NCBI GenBank assembly: GCA_019055375.1
Contig: JAHQIW010002017.1
Span: 186,001-250,000, forward strand
Reading direction: 5' to 3'
Length of the DNA stretch: 64,000 nucleotides
From: Parelaphostrongylus tenuis
Lineage: Eukaryota > Nematoda > Chromadorea > Rhabditida > Metastrongylidae
Below are positions 35,500 through 46,731 of this stretch, in pieces (the stretch's first letter is position 1; the number at the start of each line of letters is the position of its first letter). A program made the translations under genes and the position numbers. Below the pieces are notes generated by a model. That model did no database searches and had not been told where the DNA came from. It saw only the letters and a program-made list of their open reading frames with translations.

Positions 35500-35625
35500 T
35501 TTTGACAATGAGTGGTGGCGCAAATGTGCCTAGGTGGTGTAATGACAGTAGCACGCGTCCCTGCTGTGGATGAAACACGGGTTCGATTACCGCCTGAGGC
35601 CGTGCTTTTACTCACCACTTAATTC
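35500..35625 (+). mobile_element. SINE-C, copy 3 (plus arm of inverted pair)
   Basis: GAGTGGTGGCGCAAATGTGC, TAGGTGGTGTAATGACAGTA (box A), ACACGGGTTCGATTACCGCC (box B), then GAGGCCGTGCTTTTACTCAC. The arms are about 145 bp apart and could fold as a long hairpin when transcribed. Confidence 0.75.
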
Positions 35626-36081
35626 TCTTCTCTATTATACTAATATGTAACATCATAACACTGCGAAAAAGGCAGTAAGAATATTAGAATTTCGTAGTAC
35701 TAGAATGAAGTGTTCATCAAAAATGATACTGAATATTACAGTACCATGCAGCTTTAACTGTAATTCGGAGTAGTTGTATATTATGGATGGACTTTAGGAG
35801 TTCATACATCCACACAGTTGTAGAAGAGGCTTTGTTCTAGAGTGCGTTTAATGAATTATTATGTTATATACCTACGTTTAGATATGAACTTTATTTGTCA
35901 CCGCATCTTCTCTCCAGAAGTACTCAATGAAATGAATACAAACTCTGTTAAGGCTTGCTCTGGCCATACACTAAATGCACTCTTGCATAAGCTCCTTCTA
36001 GAAGTCGTTAATGTGGAAAATATGTCTTTGAAATACACTTACACAATTCATCGAATGAATTGCGCAGAAATAATTTGATGG
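35626..36081. other. No gene recognised
   Basis: The open frame at 35842-36078 has no domain. No repeat could be assigned. Confidence 0.35.
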
Positions 36082-36262
36082 CATATTTTGAGACTATCGT
36101 GAGGTCTTTTATGGCACTGATGCTGTGCAAGAGACGTGTTGCATTGCAATCTTGTCAGTTGCACGATGCCCTCCGGTTCAGTCAGTTCTGTGAGATATCC
36201 CCTATATAGAGAAACCGACGCCGAACTATTTACACCTGCCGTTAGGCGAAAACATCGTCCAA
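36082..36262 (-). mobile_element. Hammerhead repeat, subfamily 2, minus copy
   Basis: On the minus strand the body (ACGGCAGGTGTAAATAGTTC, GGCGTCGG, TAGGGGATATC) leads to a hammerhead remnant (36164-36125), then CAGTGCCATAAAAGACCTCA and GTCTCAAAATATG. Stem I is a perfect GUGCAA/UUGCAC (36164-36159 with 36130-36125). The core reads CUGACAA and the GAAA segment has lost two bases. It is head-to-head with the plus copy at 36263-36362. Confidence 0.65.
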
Positions 36263-36362
36263 AATCACGGGCATGAAGGCTGCAATGCCGAAGTACGTGT
36301 CTTGCACATTGAAGTACCATGAAAGACCTCATGAAAGGCTCAAAATATGCTATTAGATCACA
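36263..36362 (+). mobile_element. Hammerhead repeat, subfamily 2, plus copy
   Basis: The AUGA remnant of the core is followed by stem II GGC/GCC closing UGCAAU, then GAAG, a UACGUG palindrome, GUC and UUGCAC (36302-36307), then the tail GAAAGACCTCATGAAAGGCT. The body and the 5' stem I strand are missing. It complements its partner: together they show a GUC cleavage triplet and the subfamily's stem I. Confidence 0.6.
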
Positions 36363-39300
36363 TTGGTCTCAGTAGCGCGTGAAAAAAGGTATGCAAAAAT
36401 AACTTAAAATGCGTCGTTTTCCCAATTATTCGGCTTTCGTATTAAAAAGCAAGGATTTCTAGAACAGCTAAACGTTTTTTTCATTGTTTCTTAAACCAAA
36501 CTGAATAATGCCAAAAAATCCGCTGTAACCTTGGGTAAAAAACTCTGAAGCAAAATGTTTTTTATTTCGTTAACAGAACGTGCTATGAAGGTCTCCTCAC
36601 AATTTAAGCTCAGCATTCATATTGAAATTTCGAAATATTAGATCACTACGAAAACAAGTGAAAAAGAAAAAAGTATCATAGAACAGCTCGTAATATGTTC
36701 TTTTTCGGGAGAATGTGGTTTCCTCGTTGATACATAAAGTATTTCTGAAACTTGAGCATTCTTTTTATTGGAGTTATTTTTATAGCAATCTGTTCTGCAA
36801 TAATCTAGCATTTGATGACGATATCGTCTCCTCAGAACCCCAATTCACCATACAAAATGCTATATTTTTATTGCAGCGGCGCCAGTGCAAACTGTTCACC
36901 GCTGCGCTGCGCGTGATAACGCGATCAGTGTCCTCTGTAGAAGATACTTGGAACTCAACGGGTTCAAAAAATCATGCTCGAAGTGAGCGTGGCCTTTTTT
37001 TGTTCATTCAGGCTTCGAAATCATTTCATATTCATCTCTCTGTGATCCGATTGTAAACTTTAGCCAATCTGTTAACGAGGCAAAATCCTGAAAATGTGCC
37101 AATATTTGACCACCTAAATTAGTAAATACGAAATCCTCGCTAATTTTTGAATTTCAAATTGGAAATGACAATCTTCCAAATAACAAAGTAATATTTGATT
37201 GATGAGTCCGTGATATCAGCTCTACATCTAGCGCCTATGTCTTGATTTTATTGGTGGAACAGAGTCCGAGAATTACGGACACTTTCTTCAAATTGAGAAT
37301 CAACAAAACGAAGACTGAGATAAATTTAGTGTGCTCTTCGTGACTGCCGAGTCGCCTTTCCACGTCTCACTACTGTTGCCACTCCAGTCGGCAACGGAAC
37401 GTTCATAATTCGGCGAGCACGTTCGGAATGTGTGTGCGTGGTAAGCCAATTTATACGTGCAACAGAAATCGTTGAAATACCACAAGAAAATTTTTGCTTA
37501 AACCTTGAAAAGTAAGTCCTTTAGGATTATTATTTGACGTATATCCTTACAATCATTTTTCATGAGAGTGAAACACACTAACTCTTCTAAAAACTTATAA
37601 AGGAAACACAGCCGATTTGACTGTGATCTTTCACCTTGTAATAAAGATTCATAATAAAAGCTTAAACATGAGAGAATGTGAAGATTAGTGACTATTCACT
37701 ACAAGTACTCCTAATCTATATTTCACAACTTGTTTTCGTGAGCCAAAACACGTGGTTGTCATATCAATTTATTCTGGCATCTGACCTTCGCGTCTTGGCT
37801 TTCTTGAGAGTCTTGAAAGATCAGGTTGTTTGCAACACAGTCAGCCAAACACCTCCATTAATCTAGCAAAAGTCTCAAAACTCAGAGCTTGATCGCACCA
37901 AAAGCAGAGCAACTTTTCCTCATGGTCACCGTTTAATGAGTCTTCCACTGAGTTGTCCAAGTGGTCCTATCTGTACATAGTTCACATGGGCTGTCAACTC
38001 ACCTCTCACATCAAAATAAGTCTTATATCCTGTATCATATCGTACGCGTCAACAAGGAGTTCTTCCCTGCTGTTCATATTCGGATTTATCGAATTTATTC
38101 GGAATGCTCTGAAAATCTTGCACTCTGGAGTTTTATGGCCACGAACGAGCAAGGCGACTTCTACCTCATATCATCTACGTAGTGGTCCCTGTCCTACGCA
38201 AAGTGTCTAAGTCCTAAGCGAACTTAATCAGATATTTGTTTTAGCCGTGAATATGCCGACTAGGTGCCTTCTATGAGAATACAGAGTGACCTAGTCGCTT
38301 CACCGATGAATTTATCGCCGCACGCTTCACAAGAGAATAGGTGAAAGGTACCCGTACTCATGCAACCACCGTCTTTATCGTTATTTCATTATCTGCAAAC
38401 TTCCGCTGCTCATAGATGGTCTTGATTTCTCTAAGCCTGTTCATCCTAAGCAGCGTTTTGTAGATACATCTATTTCGTTCCAAAATAAAGACTATCAAAT
38501 GGGACCCTGCTCTCGCTGGAATTTTGTCTGAGGCCGCGTTTTTTCCTCTAAGCCTACTTCGTGGAACTGAAACTTCTATTTCTCGAGCCGATTTCAGGGG
38601 TTCTGCATGTTAGTACCCTACTGTACGCTCACCCGCGTCCGTTCAGAACGGTTTTTCACAGAGACCCTTTTTTATGTGAGAGGCAAATTGTAAGGAATCG
38701 AACTAATATATTTTGTTACTTGGCTTTCGGCACCACTTGGCAATGTAGCAGTGTTCGAACAGTCTGATTTAGACGTTTAAAAATGAAAAGCCAGTTTTCT
38801 TACGGTGTTTCACGGGTGAATCTTATGTGTTTTGACTCTTCGATCGACAAACAGAGTGTCTGTACTTTTCTTCGGCTTGGCGGAAGCAAGACTTGCCATC
38901 AGTCGTTGTTCCATTGCCAACCTTTTGATTTATGCAAAGTGTTTGCGGACCATCTAAAAGTTGAGCACTACAGGCGCCATTTCATGACGGCATGAACTGC
39001 TGAATTGACAAGCCATACATGCCTTGGTGTTTTATGGCAAACTCGTGGGTGGTATGCAGTGTAGAGTCATTCGACATGTCAGTGTAGGGTGGTTACGCCG
39101 AAGAATTCCTTCTCGTACGCACTGTTGGGAGATGCGTTATGTATACGCTACAAGAAAATTCAAGAGTTCGTGAGATGGGCTTGAATGTGTTTCAGCAACC
39201 AGGGGTTATTAGGATGGGAAACCATGCTATTCTAACGATCGATCCGTTTTTACAATTGTGATGACTCCAACCTTATAGATGGTCAAGCGCAAGACCATCA

Positions 39301-41462
39301 GTGGGTGCTAGCTTATGGGTTTTACAAGTGAAAAAACTAAGCATGTAACCAACTAAACTTTCAGCTTGACAATAGCAAAAAGTTTCAAATTATCTGCTTT
39401 TGACCCATGACTCATTTACTATTCAATTTGCATTTGTTGACTTTCAAATTGATTCCTCCATGTTTTTCAAGAAGCATTTCCGAAACGCTTTAACGTTATC
39501 TCAATTTAACTGATATGAAATTTTCGATGTTTTTTGAATAGACTTTGAGGCGAACTATGAGGTAGACAAGAGATCAGTACGAACCCCAATCCCTTATCAT
39601 TTATCAAAGTTATTTCTACAATAATATTCATAGTCTGCTTCAGTTTTCTTTCCACAACTTGAGATTGGTCCCACCACTTTCACTCCCTGCTAGATTTTTT
39701 AATTTGACTTCGAGATTTTTCTCACTATTGAAATGCAGCGTTTTAGACTTGAATTATTCTTAAAAGATCATCTTCTTTGGTCAATTATCATTTAGAATAA
39801 TGAGAACTTACTCATATGTGTGTTAGTTCACCCTTTCAGATAGCGTAACTTAGCCGAGAAACTACGAGGAAGAGTGATAAAGATGGCGGAATACATCGTT
39901 TGGCGATATAAATCAGAAGACGTCTCATAATAGAATTTGTTACATTCAATAAAACATGTGCAATTCGTATTATTCGGAGGATTGTACGTATAAATTTCTA
40001 AGTTTCTGATTTTGGGTTTCTAGAAGAATATAGCTGCATCAGTGTCATTATAACAGTGGTCACGATTTTTTTTTTTGATTATGCAAAGTACACAGTATTG
40101 ATATATTCTTGTTCCGAAAATGAAACACATATCCATGCAAGCTAGAGACTTTATGAGCTAGAAAGAATTTCCAGTTAGAAATGCAGTCTTTACCACATGT
40201 ATTCTCAAAGCGCAGTAATATTCTTACATCTAACAATGCATCGCTTTAGTGAAGTTTAACCCCTTTAGTACCAAGTGGTACGCATAAATGCCATCGTCCT
40301 CAACGTCTCGCGCCGCGCGCCACGATTTTCTACGACTCATGCAGCGTTAGAAACATGGGAAGTTATCTTGTAAATTTCGTTTGAAGAGAACATTATCAAT
40401 ACTAAATGATCGAATATTACAAACGAGACTTTTTCGAAGGTTCTCTTTTAGTATAAAGGATGCTTATGTTGTAAAAACTTTCTATGCTTCAACAAAAAAA
40501 CCAAATCTAAAAAGAAACGTATTCCTGATTGATAAACAATACTTGTTTTCGTTTCATAATTTTGAGACTGTTTTCGCATTTGTTAATTAGCTTGAGAAAT
40601 GGCGATTTCGATACTAAGTCTGGTTTGTGTGACGACCTTCATGCTACAATTTACTTAAAAAAAGATTAGGTTTGCTTTAGAAGCGTGTTGTTCCATCTTA
40701 CGGTGGATTTCTTACTACGCAATAAAATTTCAGTGCCAAGCAGACTTTGTCGCTATGAATGAAATAGGTTAATATCGGATGGATTTATGTAAACGTCTTA
40801 TTAGTTGGAAAAACGCTCAATTTTTTTTAATAATCTACTCTATTCATTACAAATTGTGCGTACTACTGTGTAGACGTGTGGAATGTACGTGTGAATCCTC
40901 GGATTTTCTCCGCGAACGAAAATTTCCGCCAGACTGTTAGCAGTTCTTCATAGCTTGGGAGATGCCCACCTTAATACTGAGTTTGTTTTATGAAAAGTTT
41001 TGAGAAGAAGAAAAAATATCCAGAGCACGAAAAATCATTGCGTCTAACCAGTGGAAAAATTTCAACGATGAATAATATTTATATTGACGTATAAGTGAAT
41101 AATATTAGAACTTATCACCAAAAAACAAAGAGCAGCCCCTTCTATAACTCTACAAGAGCTCATCTGCTAAAGTCAACCAACGATAGTAGGCTGCTTGGAA
41201 TTATCGATGAAGTGGCATCGCATCAAAATGTGCAACATCATTTTTGAGAATAATACCACCGTTTTTTGATTGATTGGACATGTTCCACCACGAAAATAGT
41301 CTTACTGACGTCTCTCCTGTCATGTTTACCCATTTGAAGACAATTTAGCTGCTGTGTTGGTGTTAAGACAAAAATTTTGCTATAAATTGCCACATTAGAC
41401 AAACACATTCCTCGCCCATGTAGTACTCGCTGGTCTACATATTGACTAACGGACTACTAATA
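36363..41462. other. Long stretch without a supported gene
   Basis: Five kilobases hold only short frames (longest 36715-37056, 113 residues, no motif). A GC-rich patch with CGCGCCGCGCGCC lies at 40309-40321. The pattern GTCTAAGTCCTAAGCG and similar words look like old repeats but could not be assigned. Confidence 0.4.
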
Positions 41463-41847
41463 GGTTGGGGAAAAAGTCTGAAAAAATGCAAGTAACTTAT
41501 TTGAGTGTCGGCCATTTCTTGTGTTTTGAGCTCATTTGAAAGCCCGTCTTCTCCCGCGATGATTGCTATATAATTTATCTACTTATTTCAAGATGAACTT
41601 AACAAGAGAGCAAATTAGATTGCTGGGTTCAAATGCAACTGTGGCTAGTGAACGCATCAGTCTCGCTTGGGGCGAAGACACAGTTGCAAAAGTTATTGAA
41701 ATTATTTAAATTTTCAACTGATTATCTAATTAATTGATCAACTGGATAATTGTTAATAATTTATCTATTGGTTTTCTCTTTGTCCGGGTGTAATGGGTGC
41801 ATGAATAAATGTTTTACAAGGATCTTCTCAAAAACTTTTCCCCAACC
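41463..41847 (+). mobile_element. Mariner-derived MITE, family A-like
   Basis: This begins GGTTGGGGAAAAAGTCTGAA and ends with the inverse CTTTTCCCCAACC, with TA on both sides (41461-41462 and 41848-41849). At 385 bp it keeps an ATG (MNLTREQI), LLGSNATVASERISLAWGED and the right end. The rest of the transposase is missing. Its close likeness to 3277-3857 makes it a further-deleted relative. Confidence 0.85.
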
Positions 41848-41924
41848 TATTAAATAATAAAACACCGTCTCATCTTATCTGGTTGTGAAAATATCATCTA
41901 TGTGGATTGCACATCAATTCCGCT

Positions 41925-42056
41925 TTTTCAGGCTCTGACGAAGGCGAGACTGCCGAAACGTTAGCCATTCATACGAACCCTGTTGTACTTTTTTTTAATG
42001 AAATAAACATGTATTAACGACCTCGTGCTTGCTGAACAAAAGAAAGTCACGGAATT
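41925..42056 (+). repeat. Repeat with hammerhead-like motif, copy 2
   Basis: GGCUCUGACGAAGGC, GAGACUGCCGAAACG and UUAGCC lie at 41931-41966. CUGACGA and GAAA match the hammerhead consensus, GGCU/AGCC gives a four-base stem I, GGC/GCC gives stem II and ACGU is a palindromic mini stem III. One extra A between CUGACGA and stem II departs from the consensus. The downstream part (CCTGTTGTACTTTTTTTTAA, ATGAAATAAAC, AAAGTCACGGAATT) matches 22961-23050. Confidence 0.55.
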
Positions 42057-43585
42057 GTCACATTATCATTGTAACGCGTTGAGTTCGTCGCACGATCCAG
42101 CCGCCTTTAGCATGAAGAATCAACGTCGGATTCCAAAGCTTTGAGGAGAAACAATTATCGCAGTGATTAGAGAGGCTTGCCATCTACAATCACTGCCTCG
42201 ATCACCTGACCCAGCCAACGAAGAATCGCTTCCTAACGGAATTGGAGCTTAAATATGGCTTCCAGAGAGGAATCATCTGGGTAACATTAAGCACTATTTT
42301 TCGCTTTTGATATTGCTTTACATCAACCATTGCTGATCCTTTTTGCAAAACACGCTGTTTTCAAATTACAGATATTTTATTGTGCATAAAAATCACAACG
42401 GTGTGATGGGGTGATTATACCAGTGATAAAAGCGTTGTGCAATACGCGCGAAACCCTGGGTGTTCACCCACGGCACAGGCCAACCAAGGATTACGTCACC
42501 TCACCATCAAAAAATCTTACAAAAACTCTTTTTAATCCGCAAAAGCTGGCGACGACTTATGGAGTACACTTGGAAACGGTTTCATACGGGTACACTGAGA
42601 TTACAGGGAGATTCGATCAAACCAATACCTGGCGGTATTTATGAAAAGGCTAGAATCACCAAGATTATCCGAACCATGCGTAAATAAGTTCGCTGAGTGG
42701 CTGAGGATGGCGAATGCAAGGCAGATGTGAATCGAGTGAGAGAGATAGTGGGATCGGATTTTATGATCTTATATCGTGCAAAATAACTCGTTTATGACTT
42801 TTTCCCCTTTCTTTCCTATTTGAAGCGAAACAGACACCTTCTTCGTCCGCATAAGAGCATATTGAAAATAGTGCTACTAATTCCTATTAATGTAATGCGT
42901 CGATGTTGATCTGTTGTTGGGACACCTCGTCAGCGTTGACTAAATAGGATGCTTTCTCCGATATAACAGCACGTGACTCTCGGAAATGATTGATTAAGCT
43001 GTTCGAAGGAATGGAATTATATAACAACAGTAGTTAACGAAAAGTCTTCACACCTTCATGCGTTATATCGCTTACAGAGAGAATGTGGTATGATAAGTTT
43101 GCATGAAAATTTATTTATACTTAATACATCTGTACAAACACCTGCAGTCGCATCCACATTTTCCGAGTCGTTTTTTGTGGATGATCCGGACCGGTTCGAC
43201 CCCATTTGAACATTGCTCGATACCGCATGTGCAAACGCATTCTTCACAGATTTCTGCACAATTCAATGTTAATTAAACACATATCAATTTCACCTCAGAC
43301 AGAATAGATGAAAGTGCATATGCTTATTACTATTACAAAAATTCAAAGTTTTTAGCAGACTGACGCTCTGCGGGCAACACTGGAAACTCTGTGGACTGAT
43401 ATTTACAGATCTCCGTCTTCCATAGAAGATCGACTAATGTATGATTGACGCTGTACTGATGCCAGCATTGAACTCCACGATAAACCTATAGTGATTGAGT
43501 TTTACATACAGCAGATGATTTATGGGCTTTATTTAGTATAGCGATGTTGCATCAAGAAAGTGAAAAACAATTCCAATCTATCTCA
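42057..43585. other. No gene recognised
   Basis: Two overlapping frames at 42411-42687 (one with SPHHQKILQKLFLIRKSWRR) have coding-like composition but no matching splice sites. I leave them unassigned. Confidence 0.4.
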
Positions 43586-43692
43586 TGATTATTATTTGAG
43601 CCAACATGTCATGTGATCTGTCATGAGCTCTAGTACAGCCCGATACACGTGTTTCGGCTTTGACAGCCTCGTCAGTCGAGCAGGCCCTTCTT
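43586..43692 (-). mobile_element. Hammerhead repeat copy F
   Basis: Only the hammerhead and tail are present on the minus strand: after the ribozyme come GAGCTCATGACAGATCACAT, GACATGTTGGCTCAAATAAT and AATCATGAGATAGATTGG. It is head-to-head with copy E. Confidence 0.8.
43625..43687 (-). ncRNA. Hammerhead ribozyme, type I, copy F (intact core)
   Basis: All conserved elements are present on the minus strand. Stem I 5' strand GCUCGA is 43681-43676. The core CUGACGA is 43675-43669 (position 7 may be any base). Stem II GGC/GCC is 43668-43666 with 43658-43656. GAAA is 43655-43652. ACACGUGU (43652-43645) is a self-complementary stem III, cleavage base A is at 43644, and stem I 3' strand UCGGGC is 43643-43638. 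Stem I pairs fully with one G-U. An outer helix (43687-43684 with 43628-43625) frames an internal loop. With such a short stem III a monomer would be weak, and two copies can pair through the palindrome, as known for newt satellite hammerheads. Predicted cleavage is after GUA. Confidence 0.82.
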
Positions 43693-43769
43693 TTTTAGCC
43701 TTAGGCATGATATTTCAAAAAAAAAAGCCAAGAGCAATTGGGTACACAGAACTGCCGATCTAGCAATTT

Positions 43770-44020
43770 ATTTCACTTGACGACAGTGCAAATCGTTCGC
43801 CGTCGCCTACTCTAAGTAGGGGATTGGAGCACCCCGAGAAAACTGGCTAAAGACGAAGGGCCTGCCCGACTGACGAGGCTGTCAAAGGCAAAACACTTGT
43901 ATCAGGCTGTACAACAGCTCATAATAGATTACATGACATATTGTCTCAAATATTAATTATGAGATGTATTGAAATTAGAGCGTGGTCTCAAGAAAACACT
44001 CAAAACAAAGGGAAAAACAA
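43770..44020 (+). mobile_element. Hammerhead repeat copy E (with body)
   Basis: Body: TTCACTTGACGACAGTGCAA, CGTCGCC, CTCTAAGTAGGGGATTGG. The ribozyme region at 43858-43920 is followed by the tail (TACATGACATATTG, TTGAAATTAGAGCGTGG, AAGAAAACACTCAAAAC). The core CUGACGA (43870-43876) is intact. However, stem II is unpaired at its base (GGC against GGC) and GAAA reads AAAA, so it should be inactive. Stem I is GCCCGA with UCAGGC. Confidence 0.75.
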
Positions 44021-44974
44021 TGTGCTTTCTGCACCTGTCAATTTTTGCGAAAAGGATACACATGAACAGCCTATTTCACTGCATACTCAATTTACATCTA
44101 CATTACCGAACAGACGGTGAATGAAGACAATTGGAGGAGGCACTATACCAACGAGGTTAGTGATTCAAATCCTGAAGACACCCAGTTTTCTTCCATCAAA
44201 TCACGAGAGGGTGAAATCCAAGGTTCGAAGCCTTTAGTGAGCGAACCGCGCCATAGACGGTACCATCAATTTGTCTTCATTAACTGCCATGAATAAGCGG
44301 TGATTTCCCAAAAAATATAACTATAAGAGCTTGAGAGTCGATATTGAATTCAAAGGATACTTTGTTGGCCACATTTATTGTTTATTGTCGATTATCGTAT
44401 ATAATTCAAAGTCAGTTTATAGACCTACTAAATCCGACACAATCGAGTGTGAAAAATCTCTGGTGGCCGTATTGATTTGGTCGTTTATGCAGGAAAAGGG
44501 TTCGATGTATACATGAGGTGAAGAGCAACAAACAGGATCCAATCTGAATTTTTTGAGGCAGTCATACTGTTTCAGATGTGTTCTTTAAACGAAAAACATT
44601 CAAATATAAAATTATTATAAGTAGTCCGCACACAATTGCCTGCGTAGAGTTCTCAAGCAGATACGCATGGAAACCTCCAAGCCATGTGTTAGCCGAGCAT
44701 CCTAAAGAAAACAGTCTATGCAGATTCGGAGTGTTACGTGTTAAGCGCAATCTAACAGCTAAAAATTTGTTGAGTCTTTACTGTTTTATACCTTGGTTAT
44801 GAATCAAAACATATTCCTGAAGTGAGAAGAGTCTCTCAAAGGCAATCACTTCTCTGCTACAAGATCGTTTCAAGCAAATATCGATTTACTCACATTTTAA
44901 CCATTTCTCATTCAATGATATTCTCTTTATCTAACTGCTTCCAGCTGCTGCATGAGGTTTCGGTTTTTTTGACG
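44021..44974. other. No gene recognised
   Basis: Short frames near 44331-44802 have no motif. Confidence 0.4.
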
Positions 44975-45150
44975 GCTGGCTGCTGACAGATAGATGCGCT
45001 TGGCGTAGAAAGAGTGGTGTACAAAATCGGCGTCAGTGGTGTAACGGATAGAGCACGGGCTCCCGGATAGACTGAGGTGCGAGTTGTAGTCCCGCCTGAC
45101 GCAAAAGTTTTGCACATCACTTCACATCGATGGGTATATTTCCCATTTAC
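44975..45150 (+). mobile_element. SINE-B, best copy
   Basis: The tRNA-like head 45030-45102 is 73 nt. It has a perfect seven-base acceptor stem (GCGTCAG with CTGACGC), box A TGGTGTAACGGATAGAGCAC and a T-arm region GCGAGTTGTAGTCCCGC. Box B is degraded from GTTCGAGTCC. A tail AAAAGTTTTGCACATCACTT and GGGTATATTTCC follows. The upstream flank GACAGATAGATGCGCTTGGC is shared with 54071. A SINE head is more likely than a live tRNA gene, because the same tail follows at every copy. Confidence 0.75.
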
Positions 45151-46254
45151 CAAAGCAATCTAGAAAATGCCCATTTGGCAAGCCAGTGGCCATGCATACA
45201 AGGTATCTGGCTTACACATCACATTGAAATTCCCATGTAATTAAGATTTGCTGGCTGACAAGCATTTTCATCCCTAGACTTACGACAGAGCTAAGTCAGC
45301 TCGCTTACAGCTTCCCGCTACGAGCGGGCTCTATTTCTTGTGGATCGCAACAGTGCTTGTCACAGTGAAGCCAAGAAAATTATGATTGTTGTTCGAGTGC
45401 CTTACTGTTGAATAAGCATAGTTTCACATTGAAATTTCATATTCACACTGACGAAAGAGCTTTAGATCTTGGCGAGTGCAGACAAAATGCTCGAATTTGA
45501 CAATACTAGGAAATGAGGGAAAACTCCGATTAAGCTTGCTCGTAAAAATTATGATCGCATAACGATTTACCAATATGAGTAGATCATTTCGGAATAGATT
45601 TCCCAGGCATCAGTGGGAATAACTACTGCGCTAAAAAGTTTTCATGAATGTATCATAAATCATGCACTTGGAAGACATTTTGAAACTACAATGTATCGGT
45701 CCTAGTTTTCTCTCTGATGTGACTAAACATCACGCATTGTACTGCTTCATAACTTTCACAAAACAGTTTTCAGTCGTTGTGAATTGGAGAGGGCTTTCAA
45801 GAGACAAAATTGGTGCCAGTTTCCTAACCCCGGATGGAAAATTTGGGCGAGGTGCGTGTTAAAGCTGGTGCCTTGCGCAGCTGAATGACCTCACTATCTT
45901 TGTTTCACCCGCTTTTATCATTCTGATCGTTATTCATACATTTCACATTGATATCTCGCAAGAAGCTTATTATTCATATAGATCCATATAAACGTGTGAA
46001 TTGCGCCTCTTGAAGCGTTTTGAATCGCTGCTATTCTGAGAAAGTCTTTGTTAAATGGAAATTGAAATTTTTGTGAACGGTCAGCTAGTCATTGTGTGAG
46101 ATATGGAGGTGAGAGCGCCCCAGTGAGGTTGTTGGTAAAGTTCAGGAAGAGGCACACTCAATCAGAAATATTAAAAATCATATATTACACATGAAAGCAA
46201 TGGAAACAGCACGATTCAAAGGTTAAAAATGGGAAAATAAAGATAAAAACGCAC
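45151..46254. other. No gene recognised
   Basis: Downstream exons of the 47-kb secreted gene might lie here on the minus strand, but none could be tied by phase. Confidence 0.35.
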
Positions 46255-46531
46255 CTTCGAGTTGACCATTACAGCTAGGTATGTTTGGTTGCTTGGTGCA
46301 AATGGTGTCTTCGGCGTGAGCGATCTGAATACTATCGACTTTTCTTCACAATCCTTCAAATCTGTGCAAATTTTCGCAATTTTCTGCTCTTTTAAATTTT
46401 TTTTTAAGGATCCAGTCCCATGTGTATCAGTAATGTTTTCCTGAATAGTTAATGGAAGTGCAAAGACAAGACTTTTAGTGTAGTCTTGGCGAACGCATAA
46501 AATGTGTGTACCACTTGAGAATTCTATTATA
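46255..46531 (-). CDS. Unrecognised secreted protein, exon 4
   Basis: Acceptor ACAATTTCAG precedes 46531 and donor GTGCGT follows 46255. The frame encodes IIEFSSGTHILCVRQDYTKS, FALPLTIQENITDTHGTGSL and KICTDLKDCEEKSIVFRSLT, ending MVNSK. It has several cysteines and N-glycosylation-like sites (NIT, NQT). The first base completes a Cys codon if exon 3 ends at 46625. I do not recognise the family. Confidence 0.5.
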
Positions 46532-46624
46532 CTGAAATTGTAAAGCTTGTCAGAGTTTTCATGAAGCTGAAGTAGACTTGTCCTAGTCAATAATTTGATG
46601 AAGAAGCTCTACCATCACCACTAC

Positions 46625-46731
46625 CAAAACAGCACCTGTTCACACTCAATTGTTAATGAACCCAGCACATTGTAATATGTCTTAGTACGACGAATTGTTG
46701 ACACACGATAGCCGGGATCGCATTCCAGTGC
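46625..46731 (-). CDS. Unrecognised secreted protein, exon 3
   Basis: Acceptor CTATTTCAG precedes 46731. The frame ALECDPGYRVSTIRRTKTYY, NVLGSLTIECEQ is open and ends either at CAG/GTGCTG (46636) or at 46625 before GTAGTG. The latter fits the phase of exon 4. Confidence 0.45.

Noticed and set aside
42411..42687. Two overlapping frames with a charged helical segment, briefly considered as a globin-like exon
   Set aside because: No conserved globin residues beyond a vague helix-like match, and no splice sites in phase.
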